From Chromobacterium rhizoryzae (GTDB lineage: Bacteria > Pseudomonadota > Gammaproteobacteria > Burkholderiales > Chromobacteriaceae), in the NCBI RefSeq assembly GCF_020544465.1, contig NZ_CP066126.1:4712001-4776000 (forward strand): a stretch of DNA of 64,000 bases. Reading direction: 5' to 3'. The notes beneath the pieces were generated by a model. That model did not search any database. It saw nothing but the letters and a program-made list of their open reading frames with translations, and was not told the origin of the DNA. Positions 23,878 to 31,758 of the stretch are shown here, piece after piece (the first letter of the stretch is position 1; every line of letters begins with the position of its first letter). A program made the position numbers and the translations under genes.

Positions 23878-25623
23878 TCAAGCGTGGCTCTGACGCAGTA
23901 CGAAGCGGCCGGCTTCAGCGTTCTGCTGCAGCGCGGAAGACATCATCGTGGTCAGTTCCTGAGTAATTTTCTGAGTGTTGGCGAAGGCTTCCACCGCCTG
24001 CTTCAGCCATTGCTCGATCTGATCCATCGCGGCGCGCGCCAGGGTGAAGTCGGCCAGCGCGTCGCTGGCGTTCTTCATGAACACGCCCTGCGCCACATTG
24101 CCGCCGGCCTGAGAGGTGGCTTGCGCCACTTCCCCGCCCACCACCACGCGGTTGAGGGTGTTGGCCATCAGCTGTTTGGAGGCGGCATCGGTGCGCAGAC
24201 CCAGGCTGTTGGCCAGGCGCTGGAAGCCCTGGGTCAACATCTTGCTGCCGTTCTTGGCCAGTTCCTTCAGCACATTGGGCACCATCTTCTTGATGGCGTC
24301 GCCCATCAGCTTGCTGAGCGCGCCGCCCAGCTTGCTGGCGGCGCCCTTGCCCACCACGGCCACCACCACCATCACCGCGACCATGGCCACCGCGGCCAGC
24401 ACCGCGCCGATGATGGAGCCGGCCAGCTCGGCGGTCTTCTTGTCCACCCCCATGCTTTCCAGCGCCTTGGTAATGGCTTTGCCTATCAGGTCCATCAAGG
24501 GTTTGAGCACCTTGTCCATCAAGGGCTTCAACGCCTCTTCCATGAAAGACACCCCGGTGGTGGCCTTGACCACCTCGTCCGCCACCATCAGCGCGACGCC
24601 CACTGCGGCCAGCGCCAGGCTGGCGCCGCCGGTGAATGCTGCGGCCACGACGCTGACCACGGTCAGCAACGCGCCTAGAATCTTGCCAATGCACCCCATG
24701 GTGCGATTGAGTTCTTCCGCCTTGCGCACTTCTTCCTGGTACTCGGCGGATTTTTTGTCCATTTCCTTCTGGCGGCCTTCCTGCAAGGCCTGGAACAATG
24801 CCAGATCGTTTTTCAGACTTTCTTCGCTGTTCTTGCCCACCAGTTCGACGAACATCGCCATCAACATGGTCAGCTTGGCCACATTGGACAGGTTGTCCTC
24901 GCCGGTTTTGCGCGCGACATCGCCGCCCACATTGGCGCCTTGCACCTTGCCGGCCAGATCATCGGCGATCTTGCCCTTTTCCACCGCCACCACGCGGGCC
25001 TTTTCCGCCACCTCGAACGCCTTGTCGGCTTTCTGCTTGGCTTGCGCGGCTTCGCCGGAGGCTTGCTGGCTGGCGGCCTGGGCGTCGGCGTAACCCGGAT
25101 CGTCCGGCGACATGCCGTTCAGCTTGGCCAGGGCCGCGTCGGCTTTCTTCTGGGCGGCGTCCGCGGCCTGTTTGGCGCTGTCGTAGTTGCCCACCGCGTC
25201 TTTCAACGCCTCGGTGGCTTCGCTCGCCGCCTTGAACGCGTCCTGGAACTCTTTGGACAGTTTCTCGCCCATCGCCACTTGCGCTTCCATCATCGCGCGC
25301 CAGGTGGCGATGCGGCTTTCCAGCTGCGACAGCGAGACATTGCCCAGCAAGGACATCAACTGTCCCAGCAGCAGCGTCAGCTTGCCCGCGCCGTCCAGCT
25401 CTTCCTTGGCCTTGGCCGTGGGCTGGGTCAGCGGCGGCGTGTTCAAGTCGCTGCGCGGCTTGGCGGCGCCGGCGTCGTCGCTGACGCGCATCGTGAACAG
25501 CGCTTGCGCCGACTTCTGCGCGGCGTCGACGAATTTCTCGCTCGCCTGGGTGTTACCCGATAGCGCTTTCGCCAGCTTGGCACTGTCAAGATTGAAGCTT
25601 TGACCGATAGTGTTACCGCTCAT
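23878..25623 (-). CDS. sipB: SipB/CipB-like major translocon protein
   Basis: A 581-residue translocator (Salmonella SipB 593). Residues ~95-260 form a long coiled coil rich in Ala, Lys and Glu. Two hydrophobic helices, IGKILGALLTVVSVVAAAF (~residues 310-335) and AGSIIGAVLAAVAMVAVMVVVAVVG (~residues 400-425), would insert in the host membrane. The C-terminal amphipathic helix is present. It would form the translocation pore and, in C. violaceum, the orthologue CipB is needed for cytotoxicity. The start MSGNTIGQ at 25623 overlaps the sicA stop in an ATGA, implying translational coupling with the chaperone. An in-frame start at 25785 lies within sicA and was rejected. Confidence 0.9.
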   Translation of the reverse strand: MSGNTIGQSFNLDSAKLAKALSGNTQASEKFVDAAQKSAQALFTMRVSDDAGAAKPRSDLNTPPLTQPTAKAKEELDGAGKLTLLLGQLMSLLGNVSLSQLESRIATWRAMMEAQVAMGEKLSKEFQDAFKAASEATEALKDAVGNYDSAKQAADAAQKKADAALAKLNGMSPDDPGYADAQAASQQASGEAAQAKQKADKAFEVAEKARVVAVEKGKIADDLAGKVQGANVGGDVARKTGEDNLSNVAKLTMLMAMFVELVGKNSEESLKNDLALFQALQEGRQKEMDKKSAEYQEEVRKAEELNRTMGCIGKILGALLTVVSVVAAAFTGGASLALAAVGVALMVADEVVKATTGVSFMEEALKPLMDKVLKPLMDLIGKAITKALESMGVDKKTAELAGSIIGAVLAAVAMVAVMVVVAVVGKGAASKLGGALSKLMGDAIKKMVPNVLKELAKNGSKMLTQGFQRLANSLGLRTDAASKQLMANTLNRVVVGGEVAQATSQAGGNVAQGVFMKNASDALADFTLARAAMDQIEQWLKQAVEAFANTQKITQELTTMMSSALQQNAEAGRFVLRQSHA

Positions 25624-26123
25624 GCTTGCTCCTTTTCCTGCTGACGGGATTGCTCGGCCTCCGTCTCCTGCAAACTGTCCAGATACACTTGGGCCTTGGC
25701 GCGCAGCGACTCGTCGTCGCTTTGTTCGCACACCAGCTCGAAACACTGCCTGGCCTTGGCCGCCTTGCGCATGAACAGCTGGCACTGCCCGGTGAAGAAC
25801 ACCGGCCGGTAGTCGTTCTTGCTCAGGGCGAAGGCCACCGCGTACAGATCAGCGGCCTTCTGGAACTGTTTCTTGAGCTGGCACACGGCGGCCAGCCCCA
25901 TGATGTAGTCGGGGTTGTAGAAGTCGTAGATGCACAGAAAGCGGAAGAAGGTTTCCGCCTCGTCGAGCCTTCCCTTGTTGTAAAAATCGTAAGCGTGGGC
26001 GTACAGGCCTTCCATCATGTCCGGCGGAATGCCGTGCACGTCTTTCAGGGTGGCGCCCGCGCTTACCGCTTCCCAGACCATCTCTGCCAGGCGGTCGTCG
26101 CTGACACTGTCTTCAGGGTTCAT
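25620..26123 (-). CDS. sicA: SicA-like translocator chaperone (class II, TPR) and InvF co-activator
   Basis: A 167-residue tetratricopeptide chaperone, as in Salmonella SicA (165). TPR signatures are GLYAHAYDFYNKGRLDEAETFFRFLCIYDFYNPDYIMGLAAVCQLKKQFQKAADLYAVAF. It would hold SipB and SipC in the cytosol before secretion and, once freed, act with InvF on the sicA/sip promoter. The start at 26123 (MNPEDSVSDDRLAEM) is favoured by AGGAG nine bases upstream; an upstream in-frame ATG (26213) lacks this support. It is the first gene of the sicA-sipBCDA-iacP operon. Confidence 0.88.
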   Translation of the reverse strand: MNPEDSVSDDRLAEMVWEAVSAGATLKDVHGIPPDMMEGLYAHAYDFYNKGRLDEAETFFRFLCIYDFYNPDYIMGLAAVCQLKKQFQKAADLYAVAFALSKNDYRPVFFTGQCQLFMRKAAKARQCFELVCEQSDDESLRAKAQVYLDSLQETEAEQSRQQEKEQA

Positions 26124-26389
26124 CAAACTTCTCCTAGTCGCTGTCACCAACCCGGCAGAGCTGGCTAGAGACGACGGTTGTCTTGGGTGTGAAATGACCG
26201 TCGTCGCTGTCATTTAACAGCGGTCGGCGGGGGGAAACATTCAGGAATCGCTCATGGCGACGGCGCATCGGCTATCCGGGCGTGTTCAATATGGCCTTGC
26301 GGGTTTTGAGGCCGCCGCCGCGCGGGGGAAGATTGGCGTTGCCAGACCTTCCCGGCGGGCGGGAAGGCTCTTGGGCCGCGTCTATGCGC
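26124..26389 (-). promoter_or_regulatory. sicA operon promoter region with hairpin
   Basis: A 266-bp gap after spaS and before sicA, where InvF/SicA-dependent control would be expected by analogy with SPI-1. It contains an inverted repeat GACGACGGT (26170-26178) / ACCGTCGTC (26197-26205), 9 bp with an 18-bp spacer. I cannot place a -35/-10 pair with confidence. Confidence 0.45.
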
Positions 26390-27553
26390 TCAGCCTTCCT
26401 GGTCGTTTTGTTTATCCACAGAGGCGGGCTTGGCGGCGGATTTATCCACAACCGGCCCGGCGGCGTTCGCGTCCTTCCCCTGTTGCTCCGCCGCTAGCCT
26501 CGATGGCTCCGGCTCCGACGCCTGCGCTCCGGCGTTTTCCACCTGCTCCAGCCACATCAGCAAGCGCAGCACTTCCTCCACCTCGTCCAGGCTGACCAGG
26601 GAATAACGGCGGTGGCTGGCGAAAATGCGCCGCGCCAGCGGGATGTCGCGCACCACCGGCACGCCCACTTTTTCCGCATAGGCCCGCACCGCCAGCGCGC
26701 GCTGATTAGTCTCCATCACCGAGATGAAGGGGATGGGCAGCAGCTCGGGCTTGAAATAGATGCCGACGGCGATATGGGTGGGGTTGGCCACGATCAGGCG
26801 CGAGTTTTCGATGTCGGACTTCACCTGCTCGGACAGGATTTCCATATGCGCCTCGCGGCGGCGAGACTTGATCTCCGGATTGCCCTCCTGCTCCTTCATC
26901 TCGCGTTTGACCTCCTGCTTGTCCATCTTCATATCCTTCATGAACAGGAAGTACTCGGCGATGGCGTCCAGCACCAGCACCGCCACGATGCAGCCCAGGC
27001 AGGTCAACACCAGCGCCAGCAGCAGTTCGCGCCAGATCGCCGCCATGCCTATGGGGTCGCCGTTGAGCTGGGCGAACAGCAGGGCCTTGTGCTTGTGCCA
27101 CAGCACCAGCACCGCCACCACGAAACTGGCCAGGTAAAGCAAGGCCTTCACCGCCTCCTTCACCGTGCGCAGGCTGAACAGCTTCTTGAAGCCGTTGACC
27201 GGGTTCAAGGCCTCCAGATTGAGCTTCAAGGCCTCGCTGGCCAGCACGAAGCCGCTTTGCAGCAGGGAGGGCAAGGCGGAGGCGACGATGCACAGCAGAA
27301 AGATGGGCAGCAAGAGCTTGATGCCCAGCCAGACCACCGCCTGGGCGTAGCCCTGCATGTCCTGCTGGAAGCCGCCGGCGATCACCTGGCGGAAAGCGCC
27401 CATCAGCTCCACCAGCGAGCCGAAGGACACCAGATAGGCGACGCCGCACAGGGTCAGGCAGGCCACCACCAGGTCGCGGCTCTTGAAGGACTGGCCTTTC
27501 TTGGCCGCGTCCTGCAAGCGCTTGCGCGTGGGTTGTTCGGTCTTGTTCGACAT
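26390..27553 (-). CDS. spaS: SpaS (SctU) autocleaving export-apparatus switch protein
   Basis: A 387-residue inner-membrane protein (Salmonella SpaS 356). Four membrane helices lie in residues ~28-200, followed by a cytoplasmic domain with the self-cleavage motif NPTH (N257-H260; Salmonella cleaves between N258 and P259). Cleavage switches the substrate class from needle/rod to translocators. The C-terminus carries ~35 extra residues rich in Ala, Glu and Gln that I do not see as a domain. It is one base from spaR and is the last gene of the inv/spa block before the sicA promoter gap. Confidence 0.92.
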   Translation of the reverse strand: MSNKTEQPTRKRLQDAAKKGQSFKSRDLVVACLTLCGVAYLVSFGSLVELMGAFRQVIAGGFQQDMQGYAQAVVWLGIKLLLPIFLLCIVASALPSLLQSGFVLASEALKLNLEALNPVNGFKKLFSLRTVKEAVKALLYLASFVVAVLVLWHKHKALLFAQLNGDPIGMAAIWRELLLALVLTCLGCIVAVLVLDAIAEYFLFMKDMKMDKQEVKREMKEQEGNPEIKSRRREAHMEILSEQVKSDIENSRLIVANPTHIAVGIYFKPELLPIPFISVMETNQRALAVRAYAEKVGVPVVRDIPLARRIFASHRRYSLVSLDEVEEVLRLLMWLEQVENAGAQASEPEPSRLAAEQQGKDANAAGPVVDKSAAKPASVDKQNDQEG

Positions 27554-27554
27554 C

Positions 27555-28331
27555 TCAGCGCACCGGCGCGCTCAGCCAGCCGGGCAGCGCCGTCGGCGGG
27601 AAGGCCAGCCGCATCACCGTGTCGGGCAACACCGGGCCGAAATACATCAACATGATCAGCAAGGCCGCCGCGCTCTTCACCGTCAGCGACACCGCGAAGG
27701 CGTTCATCTGCGGCGCGAAACGCGACAGCAGGCCCAGCACCACCTCGGACAGCAGCAAGGCCGCCACCACCGGACTGGCCAGCACCACCGCCTTGCTGAT
27801 CACCTGATTGAGCAAGCTCAGCGTCGGCTGCAAGGCCGGCGCGCACGCGCCCAGCGGGTCGCACAGCTGATAGCTCTGACGGAACAGGTCCAGCATCAGG
27901 CTCATGCCGCCGCCTTGCAGATAGACCGCGGCGGCGAACAGATTGAACATATTGGCCAATTCCGAAGTGTCCACGCCGTTGGCCGGGTCTATGCTGCTGC
28001 TCAGCGTCGCGCCGCGCTGGTTGTCTATGATGCTGCCCAGCGCGTGGAACACCCAGAACGGCCAGGCCAGCAGGCAGCCCAGCAGCAGGCCCACCGCGGC
28101 CTCGCGCGCGATCAGCGCGATAAAGGGCAGCGCCTGAAAGGCCGGCAGCGCCTCCACCGGATGCGGCCACAGCCCCAGCGCCACCAGCATGGTGGCCGAG
28201 GTGCGCACCACGCCGCTGAGCACATTGCTGTTCAGGAAGGGCAGGATGAAGAACACCGGCGCCACGCGGGCGAAGCCGAGCGCGGCCGAGGCCACCCAGC
28301 CGTGGATCTCGAAGAACAGGCCGAACTGCAT
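27555..28331 (-). CDS. spaR: SpaR (SctT) export-gate protein
   Basis: A 258-residue polytopic membrane protein (Salmonella SpaR 263) of the FliR/SctT family. With SpaP and SpaQ it forms the export gate. Landmarks are LGFARVAPVFFILPFL near the N-terminus and GSIIDNQRGATLSSSIDP in the conserved loop. The ATG at 28331 (MQFGLFFEIHGW) was chosen; open frame upstream overlaps spaQ. It lies 5 bp after spaQ. Confidence 0.9.
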   Translation of the reverse strand: MQFGLFFEIHGWVASAALGFARVAPVFFILPFLNSNVLSGVVRTSATMLVALGLWPHPVEALPAFQALPFIALIAREAAVGLLLGCLLAWPFWVFHALGSIIDNQRGATLSSSIDPANGVDTSELANMFNLFAAAVYLQGGGMSLMLDLFRQSYQLCDPLGACAPALQPTLSLLNQVISKAVVLASPVVAALLLSEVVLGLLSRFAPQMNAFAVSLTVKSAAALLIMLMYFGPVLPDTVMRLAFPPTALPGWLSAPVR

Positions 28332-28336
28332 CCGTC

Positions 28337-28597
28337 TCAGCCTCGGGCCAGTGCCATGCGCATCACCTCCCGGCCAAAGCCGAGCAGGGTTTCGCCGTAC
28401 CAGCCGGACAGCAGGAACAGGCACAGGCTGACGCCGAACAGCTTGATGCCGAAGGGCAGCGTCTGTTCCTGCAACTGGGTCACGGTCTGGAACAGGCCCA
28501 CCAGCAGGCCGATGGCGGTGGCCACGATGATGGGCCAGGCCGACATCAGCAGCACCAGGTACAGCGCCTTGTTGCCGGCGAACACCAGATCATTCAT
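28337..28597 (-). CDS. spaQ: SpaQ (SctS) export-gate protein
   Basis: An 86-residue protein, the same size as Salmonella SpaQ, with two hydrophobic helices (ALYLVLLMSAWPIIVATAIGLLVGLFQTVTQLQEQTLPF and GIKLFGVSLCLFLLSGWYGETLL). FliQ/SctS family. The start at 28597 (MNDLVFAG) matches the family; a longer in-frame version from 28642 does not. It is separated from spaP by an unusual 138-bp gap. Confidence 0.92.
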   Translation of the reverse strand: MNDLVFAGNKALYLVLLMSAWPIIVATAIGLLVGLFQTVTQLQEQTLPFGIKLFGVSLCLFLLSGWYGETLLGFGREVMRMALARG

Positions 28598-28735
28598 AGC
28601 AAAACTCCAAAATTGAGGCGGACGGCATGGGCAGCGCGGCACTCCGCCCGCTCCATGAAAGCCATTCGCTCCGGGACGCGGGCAGCAAAACCGAGCGCAG
28701 CGCCATGCCGTGGCGGGACAGTTTGCTCCGCCCGG
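28598..28735. other. 138-bp spacer interrupting the spaP-spaQ junction
   Basis: Other junctions in the inv/spa block are overlapping or a few bases long. This one holds non-coding, GC-rich sequence with complementary segments (GACGGCATGGGC against CCATGCCGT; GGCGGAGTGC on the minus strand). No terminator T tract and no good open frame. It may be a short inserted element or a regulatory leader for spaQRS. Confidence 0.5.
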
Positions 28736-29395
28736 CTAGGTCGCCAAATCCAGGTACTGCAACACCAAGCCCTTCGACAACAAAGTCCAGCCGTCCAGCG
28801 CCACGAACAGCACCAGCTTGATCGGCACCGAAATCGTCACCGGGCTCATCATCATCATCCCCAGCGCCAGCAAGATGCTGGAGATCACCAAATCCACCAC
28901 CACGAAGGGCAGGTAGAGATAAAAGCCGATCTTGAACGCGCTCTTGATCTCGCTGAGCGCATAGGCCGGCAGCAAGGCGAAGAGGGACGGCTGTTCATCC
29001 TCGGCCGCGTTGCCGGTTTCGCGCTCGGTGCGCTGCGCCTGGGCTTTTTCAAAGAAACTCACCAGTTCCGGATCGGAATACTTCTGCAAATAGCCGCGAT
29101 AACCATCCAGGCCGTTTTCGACGAAGTTGCTCACCGATTCCACGCTGTTGAAGCTGACCTGTTCTTCCTGGTAGTGACTGTAGGCCTGCTGCGCGATCGG
29201 CAGCATCACGAACATCGACAGCATCAGCGCGATGCCGTTGAGCGTCATATTGGACGGCACCTGCTGCAAGCCCAGCGCGTTGCGCACCATCACGAACACG
29301 ATGGAGAACTTGATGAAGCAAGTGCCGGAAGCGATCAGGAAAGGCAGCAGCGTGGCGAAGGCCAGCAGCGCGATCAGCGAAATATCATTCGACAT
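28736..29395 (-). CDS. spaP: SpaP (SctR) export-gate protein
   Basis: A 219-residue FliP/SctR family membrane protein. The signature LIASGTCFIKFSIVFVMVRNALGLQQVPSN is at residues ~22-50 and SAFKIGFYLYLPFVVVDLVISSILLALGMMMMSP at ~150-185. A polar loop of ~60 residues between helices is typical. It overlaps the end of spaO by 11 bp, so the two are likely translationally coupled. Confidence 0.93.
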   Translation of the reverse strand: MSNDISLIALLAFATLLPFLIASGTCFIKFSIVFVMVRNALGLQQVPSNMTLNGIALMLSMFVMLPIAQQAYSHYQEEQVSFNSVESVSNFVENGLDGYRGYLQKYSDPELVSFFEKAQAQRTERETGNAAEDEQPSLFALLPAYALSEIKSAFKIGFYLYLPFVVVDLVISSILLALGMMMMSPVTISVPIKLVLFVALDGWTLLSKGLVLQYLDLAT

Positions 29396-30278
29396 CGGCG
29401 GCTCCGCCCAGCCACTCCGTCACTTCCACCCCCAGATGGCCGGCCAGCTGCACCAGTTCGCCGCGTCCCAGCAGCGCGCCGTTGGCGCGCACTTCCACCC
29501 GCCGCTCCACGTCCGCCGGCAGGTTCAACAACTGGCCCCGGCACAAGTCCTGCAACTCCGCCAGCGTCACCCGCCCGCGATGCAGCACGAACTCCAGCTC
29601 CACCGGCAGCTGTCCCATGTCGCGCGCCGGCGCTTCCTGCTCCGCCGCCTGTTGCGATTCATCCCATTCCATGACGATTCCTTCCTCATACGTTTGATAA
29701 GTGCCTAGCGCGCGGTCGTGGCAGCGCACCGCCGCCGCCGGCTCGCGGATCAGCAGCACGTCGCCGCGCGTCACGCCGCGCAGCAAGCCCAGGCTGATGC
29801 GGCTGTCGCCGATGACGAAGCGCAGCGGCCAGCTCAACAAGGGCGCCGGGTCCGGCGCGTCTCCGGCCTCGAACGCCGGCGCGCGCTCCAGCCACAGCGG
29901 CCCCTCGGCGCACATCACCCGCAGCAGCGGCTGGCGCGGCAAGGCGTCGCCCGGCCCCGCCTCGCCCAGGCTCAAGCGCTGGTAGGCCAGCTCCGGCATC
30001 GGCGGCGTCAGCGGCCGTTCCGCCGCCGCCAGCCATTGCGCCGCCTGCGCCTCCACCCCGGCGGACAAGGCCAACCGCGCCAGTTCCGGCGCGGCGTTCT
30101 CCAGCCAGGCGCGCGCTTGCAGCCAGCCCTGCCAACGCTGGTCCGCGTCGGCCACAGACAGCCACAAGCCGCCGCGCGGCGGCGTTTCCAGCGTCGCGTC
30201 CCAGCCCTGGCGCCGCCAGGCGGCGGCGGCAAGGCTCAAGGCGCGTTCACGCGCGTCGATTTGTCTGAGCGCCAGCAT
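29385..30278 (-). CDS. spaO: SpaO (SctQ) cytoplasmic sorting-platform/C-ring protein
   Basis: A 297-residue protein (Salmonella 303). The C-terminal ~80 residues form the conserved SPOA domain (LPVELEFVLHRGRVTLAELQDLCRGQLLNLPADVERRVEVRANGALLGRGELVQLAGHLGVEVTEW), and an earlier SPOA-like half lies around residues 150-205. In relatives an internal start makes a short SPOA-only product; here ATGs just before the C-terminal half (MEWDESQQ, MGQLPVE) could serve, but this is not shown. The start codon overlaps the spaN stop (TGATG). Confidence 0.88.
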   Translation of the reverse strand: MLALRQIDARERALSLAAAAWRRQGWDATLETPPRGGLWLSVADADQRWQGWLQARAWLENAAPELARLALSAGVEAQAAQWLAAAERPLTPPMPELAYQRLSLGEAGPGDALPRQPLLRVMCAEGPLWLERAPAFEAGDAPDPAPLLSWPLRFVIGDSRISLGLLRGVTRGDVLLIREPAAAVRCHDRALGTYQTYEEGIVMEWDESQQAAEQEAPARDMGQLPVELEFVLHRGRVTLAELQDLCRGQLLNLPADVERRVEVRANGALLGRGELVQLAGHLGVEVTEWLGGAADVE

Positions 30279-31318
30279 CAGGCGTCCTCCTCCTCATCCC
30301 GCTGCGGCTGCTGCCGGCCCTGCTCGCGGCCGTCGTCGCGGGCCATCTGCCATTGCTGCGGATTGCCGGACTGCCATTGCTCGCCCAGCCGCTGTTGCAC
30401 CAGGCTGTCCGAGGGCTGCAGGCTGAGCACGCCGCCGGGCTGGCTTTGCACGTTCACCGCGTGTTCGCCGCCCCAGCGCTGAAAGCGGTAGGTCAGGCCC
30501 GGCTGGGCCGGCTCCGGCGCGCTGGGCGCGGACGGCGTCGTCTGGCTCAAGGCAGGGTCCTGCCGCGGCCGCGCCTGCGGAGCGGCTTCGCGCGGCGGCG
30601 GCGTCGCCGGCGCGGACGGTTGGGCCGGCGGAGGCGTCAGCGCCGCCGCGGCCGCCGGAGCGGATTCGGTCTTGCGCGTCTCTCCGCCTTCGCGCGCGGC
30701 GGCCGGCGTCGGCGTCGGGACCGGCGCGGCGGCTTCGGCTTTCGACACGGTCCGTCCGGGCGTCGGCGCGGCGGCTGCCGTCTGCGACGCGGCAACGGGA
30801 AGCGAGGCTTCGCCCTTGGCCGAGGCGTGCTCGGTTTTGCGGGGCGCGGCCGGCATCGTCGCCAGCGCGGCGGGGCCGGCCTTGGCCGGCACGTCGGCCG
30901 TCGGCGCCAGGCTGGCCGCATGCTGGGCCGCCAGCGCCGCGGCGGCGGCCTGCGCGCCTTGCGGCCGGGCCGCGGTCTTGCCGCGCGCGCCGGCGTCCGG
31001 TCCTTCGCCCTCGCCCAGCAGCGTCCGGCCGCGCTTGCCCGGCGCGGACAGCGCGGCTTCCGCCGCATGGCGGCCGCCGGCGCTCAGCCGCGCCGCGTTC
31101 CAGTGCGGCGGCAGCGGCGGCTGCCACAGCGCCCCGGCCGGCAGGCGGGAGCGGTCTTGCTCGCGTCCGCCGGCCTCGTCCTCGCCGTCGCGTTCCGGAT
31201 CGGCGGCGTCTTGCCGCTGCCTTTGGGCTTCGCGGGCAAAGGCTTCAGCGGCGCCGTCGGCTTCGGCCGCCGGCCGGGCGTCCATGCTCGGCGCGGGAAT
31301 AGGCGTCATCGCTTCCAT
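30278..31318 (-). CDS. spaN: SpaN/InvJ (SctP)-like needle-length regulator
   Basis: A 346-residue Pro/Ala-rich secreted regulator (Salmonella InvJ 336). Only position, size and the C-terminal globular part (YRFQRWGGEHAVNVQSQPGGVLSLQPSDSLVQQRLGEQWQ) identify it. The middle ~200 residues are low-complexity Ala/Pro/Thr, as expected of a molecular ruler that diverges quickly. It would stop needle growth and trigger the SpaS switch. The start at 31318 (MEAMTPIPAP) overlaps spaM by 13 bp; a longer frame from 31720 runs through spaM and was rejected. Confidence 0.8.
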   Translation of the reverse strand: MEAMTPIPAPSMDARPAAEADGAAEAFAREAQRQRQDAADPERDGEDEAGGREQDRSRLPAGALWQPPLPPHWNAARLSAGGRHAAEAALSAPGKRGRTLLGEGEGPDAGARGKTAARPQGAQAAAAALAAQHAASLAPTADVPAKAGPAALATMPAAPRKTEHASAKGEASLPVAASQTAAAAPTPGRTVSKAEAAAPVPTPTPAAAREGGETRKTESAPAAAAALTPPPAQPSAPATPPPREAAPQARPRQDPALSQTTPSAPSAPEPAQPGLTYRFQRWGGEHAVNVQSQPGGVLSLQPSDSLVQQRLGEQWQSGNPQQWQMARDDGREQGRQQPQRDEEEDA

Positions 31319-31758
31319 ATCGTCCTCTCTTCCTGCTCGGCCTCGTCCAGCCGCAAACGCCGCATGCGTTCCTGGCGGCGCTGCAGCTTGGCCCAGCGTT
31401 GATACTTGTCTTCCTTGCGCAGCCATTGCCGACGCAAGACCTGTTGTTCCTCGCGCCGGCCGGCCAGGCCCTGGCGCTGTTCTTCCAGCTGTCCGCTTTG
31501 CAGGTCCAGGTTCTGCAACTGGCGTCGCAGTACCGCCTGCTTGCGCTGCAAGGCGAACAGCTGGCCGCGGCTCATCGCCCCGGCCGGCCGTTGCGCCAGC
31601 AGCAATTGGCGCAGGCCCTGGCCCTGCGAGGCCAGCGCCTCTTGCTCCGCCGCCAGCGCGCCGTCCTGGCGCGCCAGCTGAGCCAGCTCGGCCTCGCAAC
31701 GCGATTGCGCCGCCTGACAACGGCGCAGCAGCGCGCCCAGCTTAGGCAACAAGCTCAT
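31306..31758 (-). CDS. spaM: SpaM/InvI (SctO)-like ATPase stalk protein
   Basis: A 150-residue, almost wholly alpha-helical coiled-coil protein (Salmonella InvI 147) rich in Arg, Gln, Leu and Glu. It is the FliJ/SctO type that sits in the ATPase hexamer and links it to InvA. The start at 31758 (MSLLPKLGALLRRC) overlaps the end of invC by 17 bp; the longer in-frame start at 31839 adds antisense-like residues. Identity rests on coiled-coil character and strict gene order. Confidence 0.82.
   Translation of the reverse strand: MSLLPKLGALLRRCQAAQSRCEAELAQLARQDGALAAEQEALASQGQGLRQLLLAQRPAGAMSRGQLFALQRKQAVLRRQLQNLDLQSGQLEEQRQGLAGRREEQQVLRRQWLRKEDKYQRWAKLQRRQERMRRLRLDEAEQEERTIWKR

Noticed and set aside
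26124..26213. 30-residue longer SicA
   Set aside because: Would exceed the family length, and AGGAG is correctly placed for the start at 26123.
26412..26450. Two perfect DnaA-box nonamers (TTATCCACA) 30 bp apart
   Set aside because: They lie within the spaS coding tail, each encoding Val-Asp-Lys in a low-complexity region; no origin features (AT-rich unwinding element, dnaA gene) nearby.
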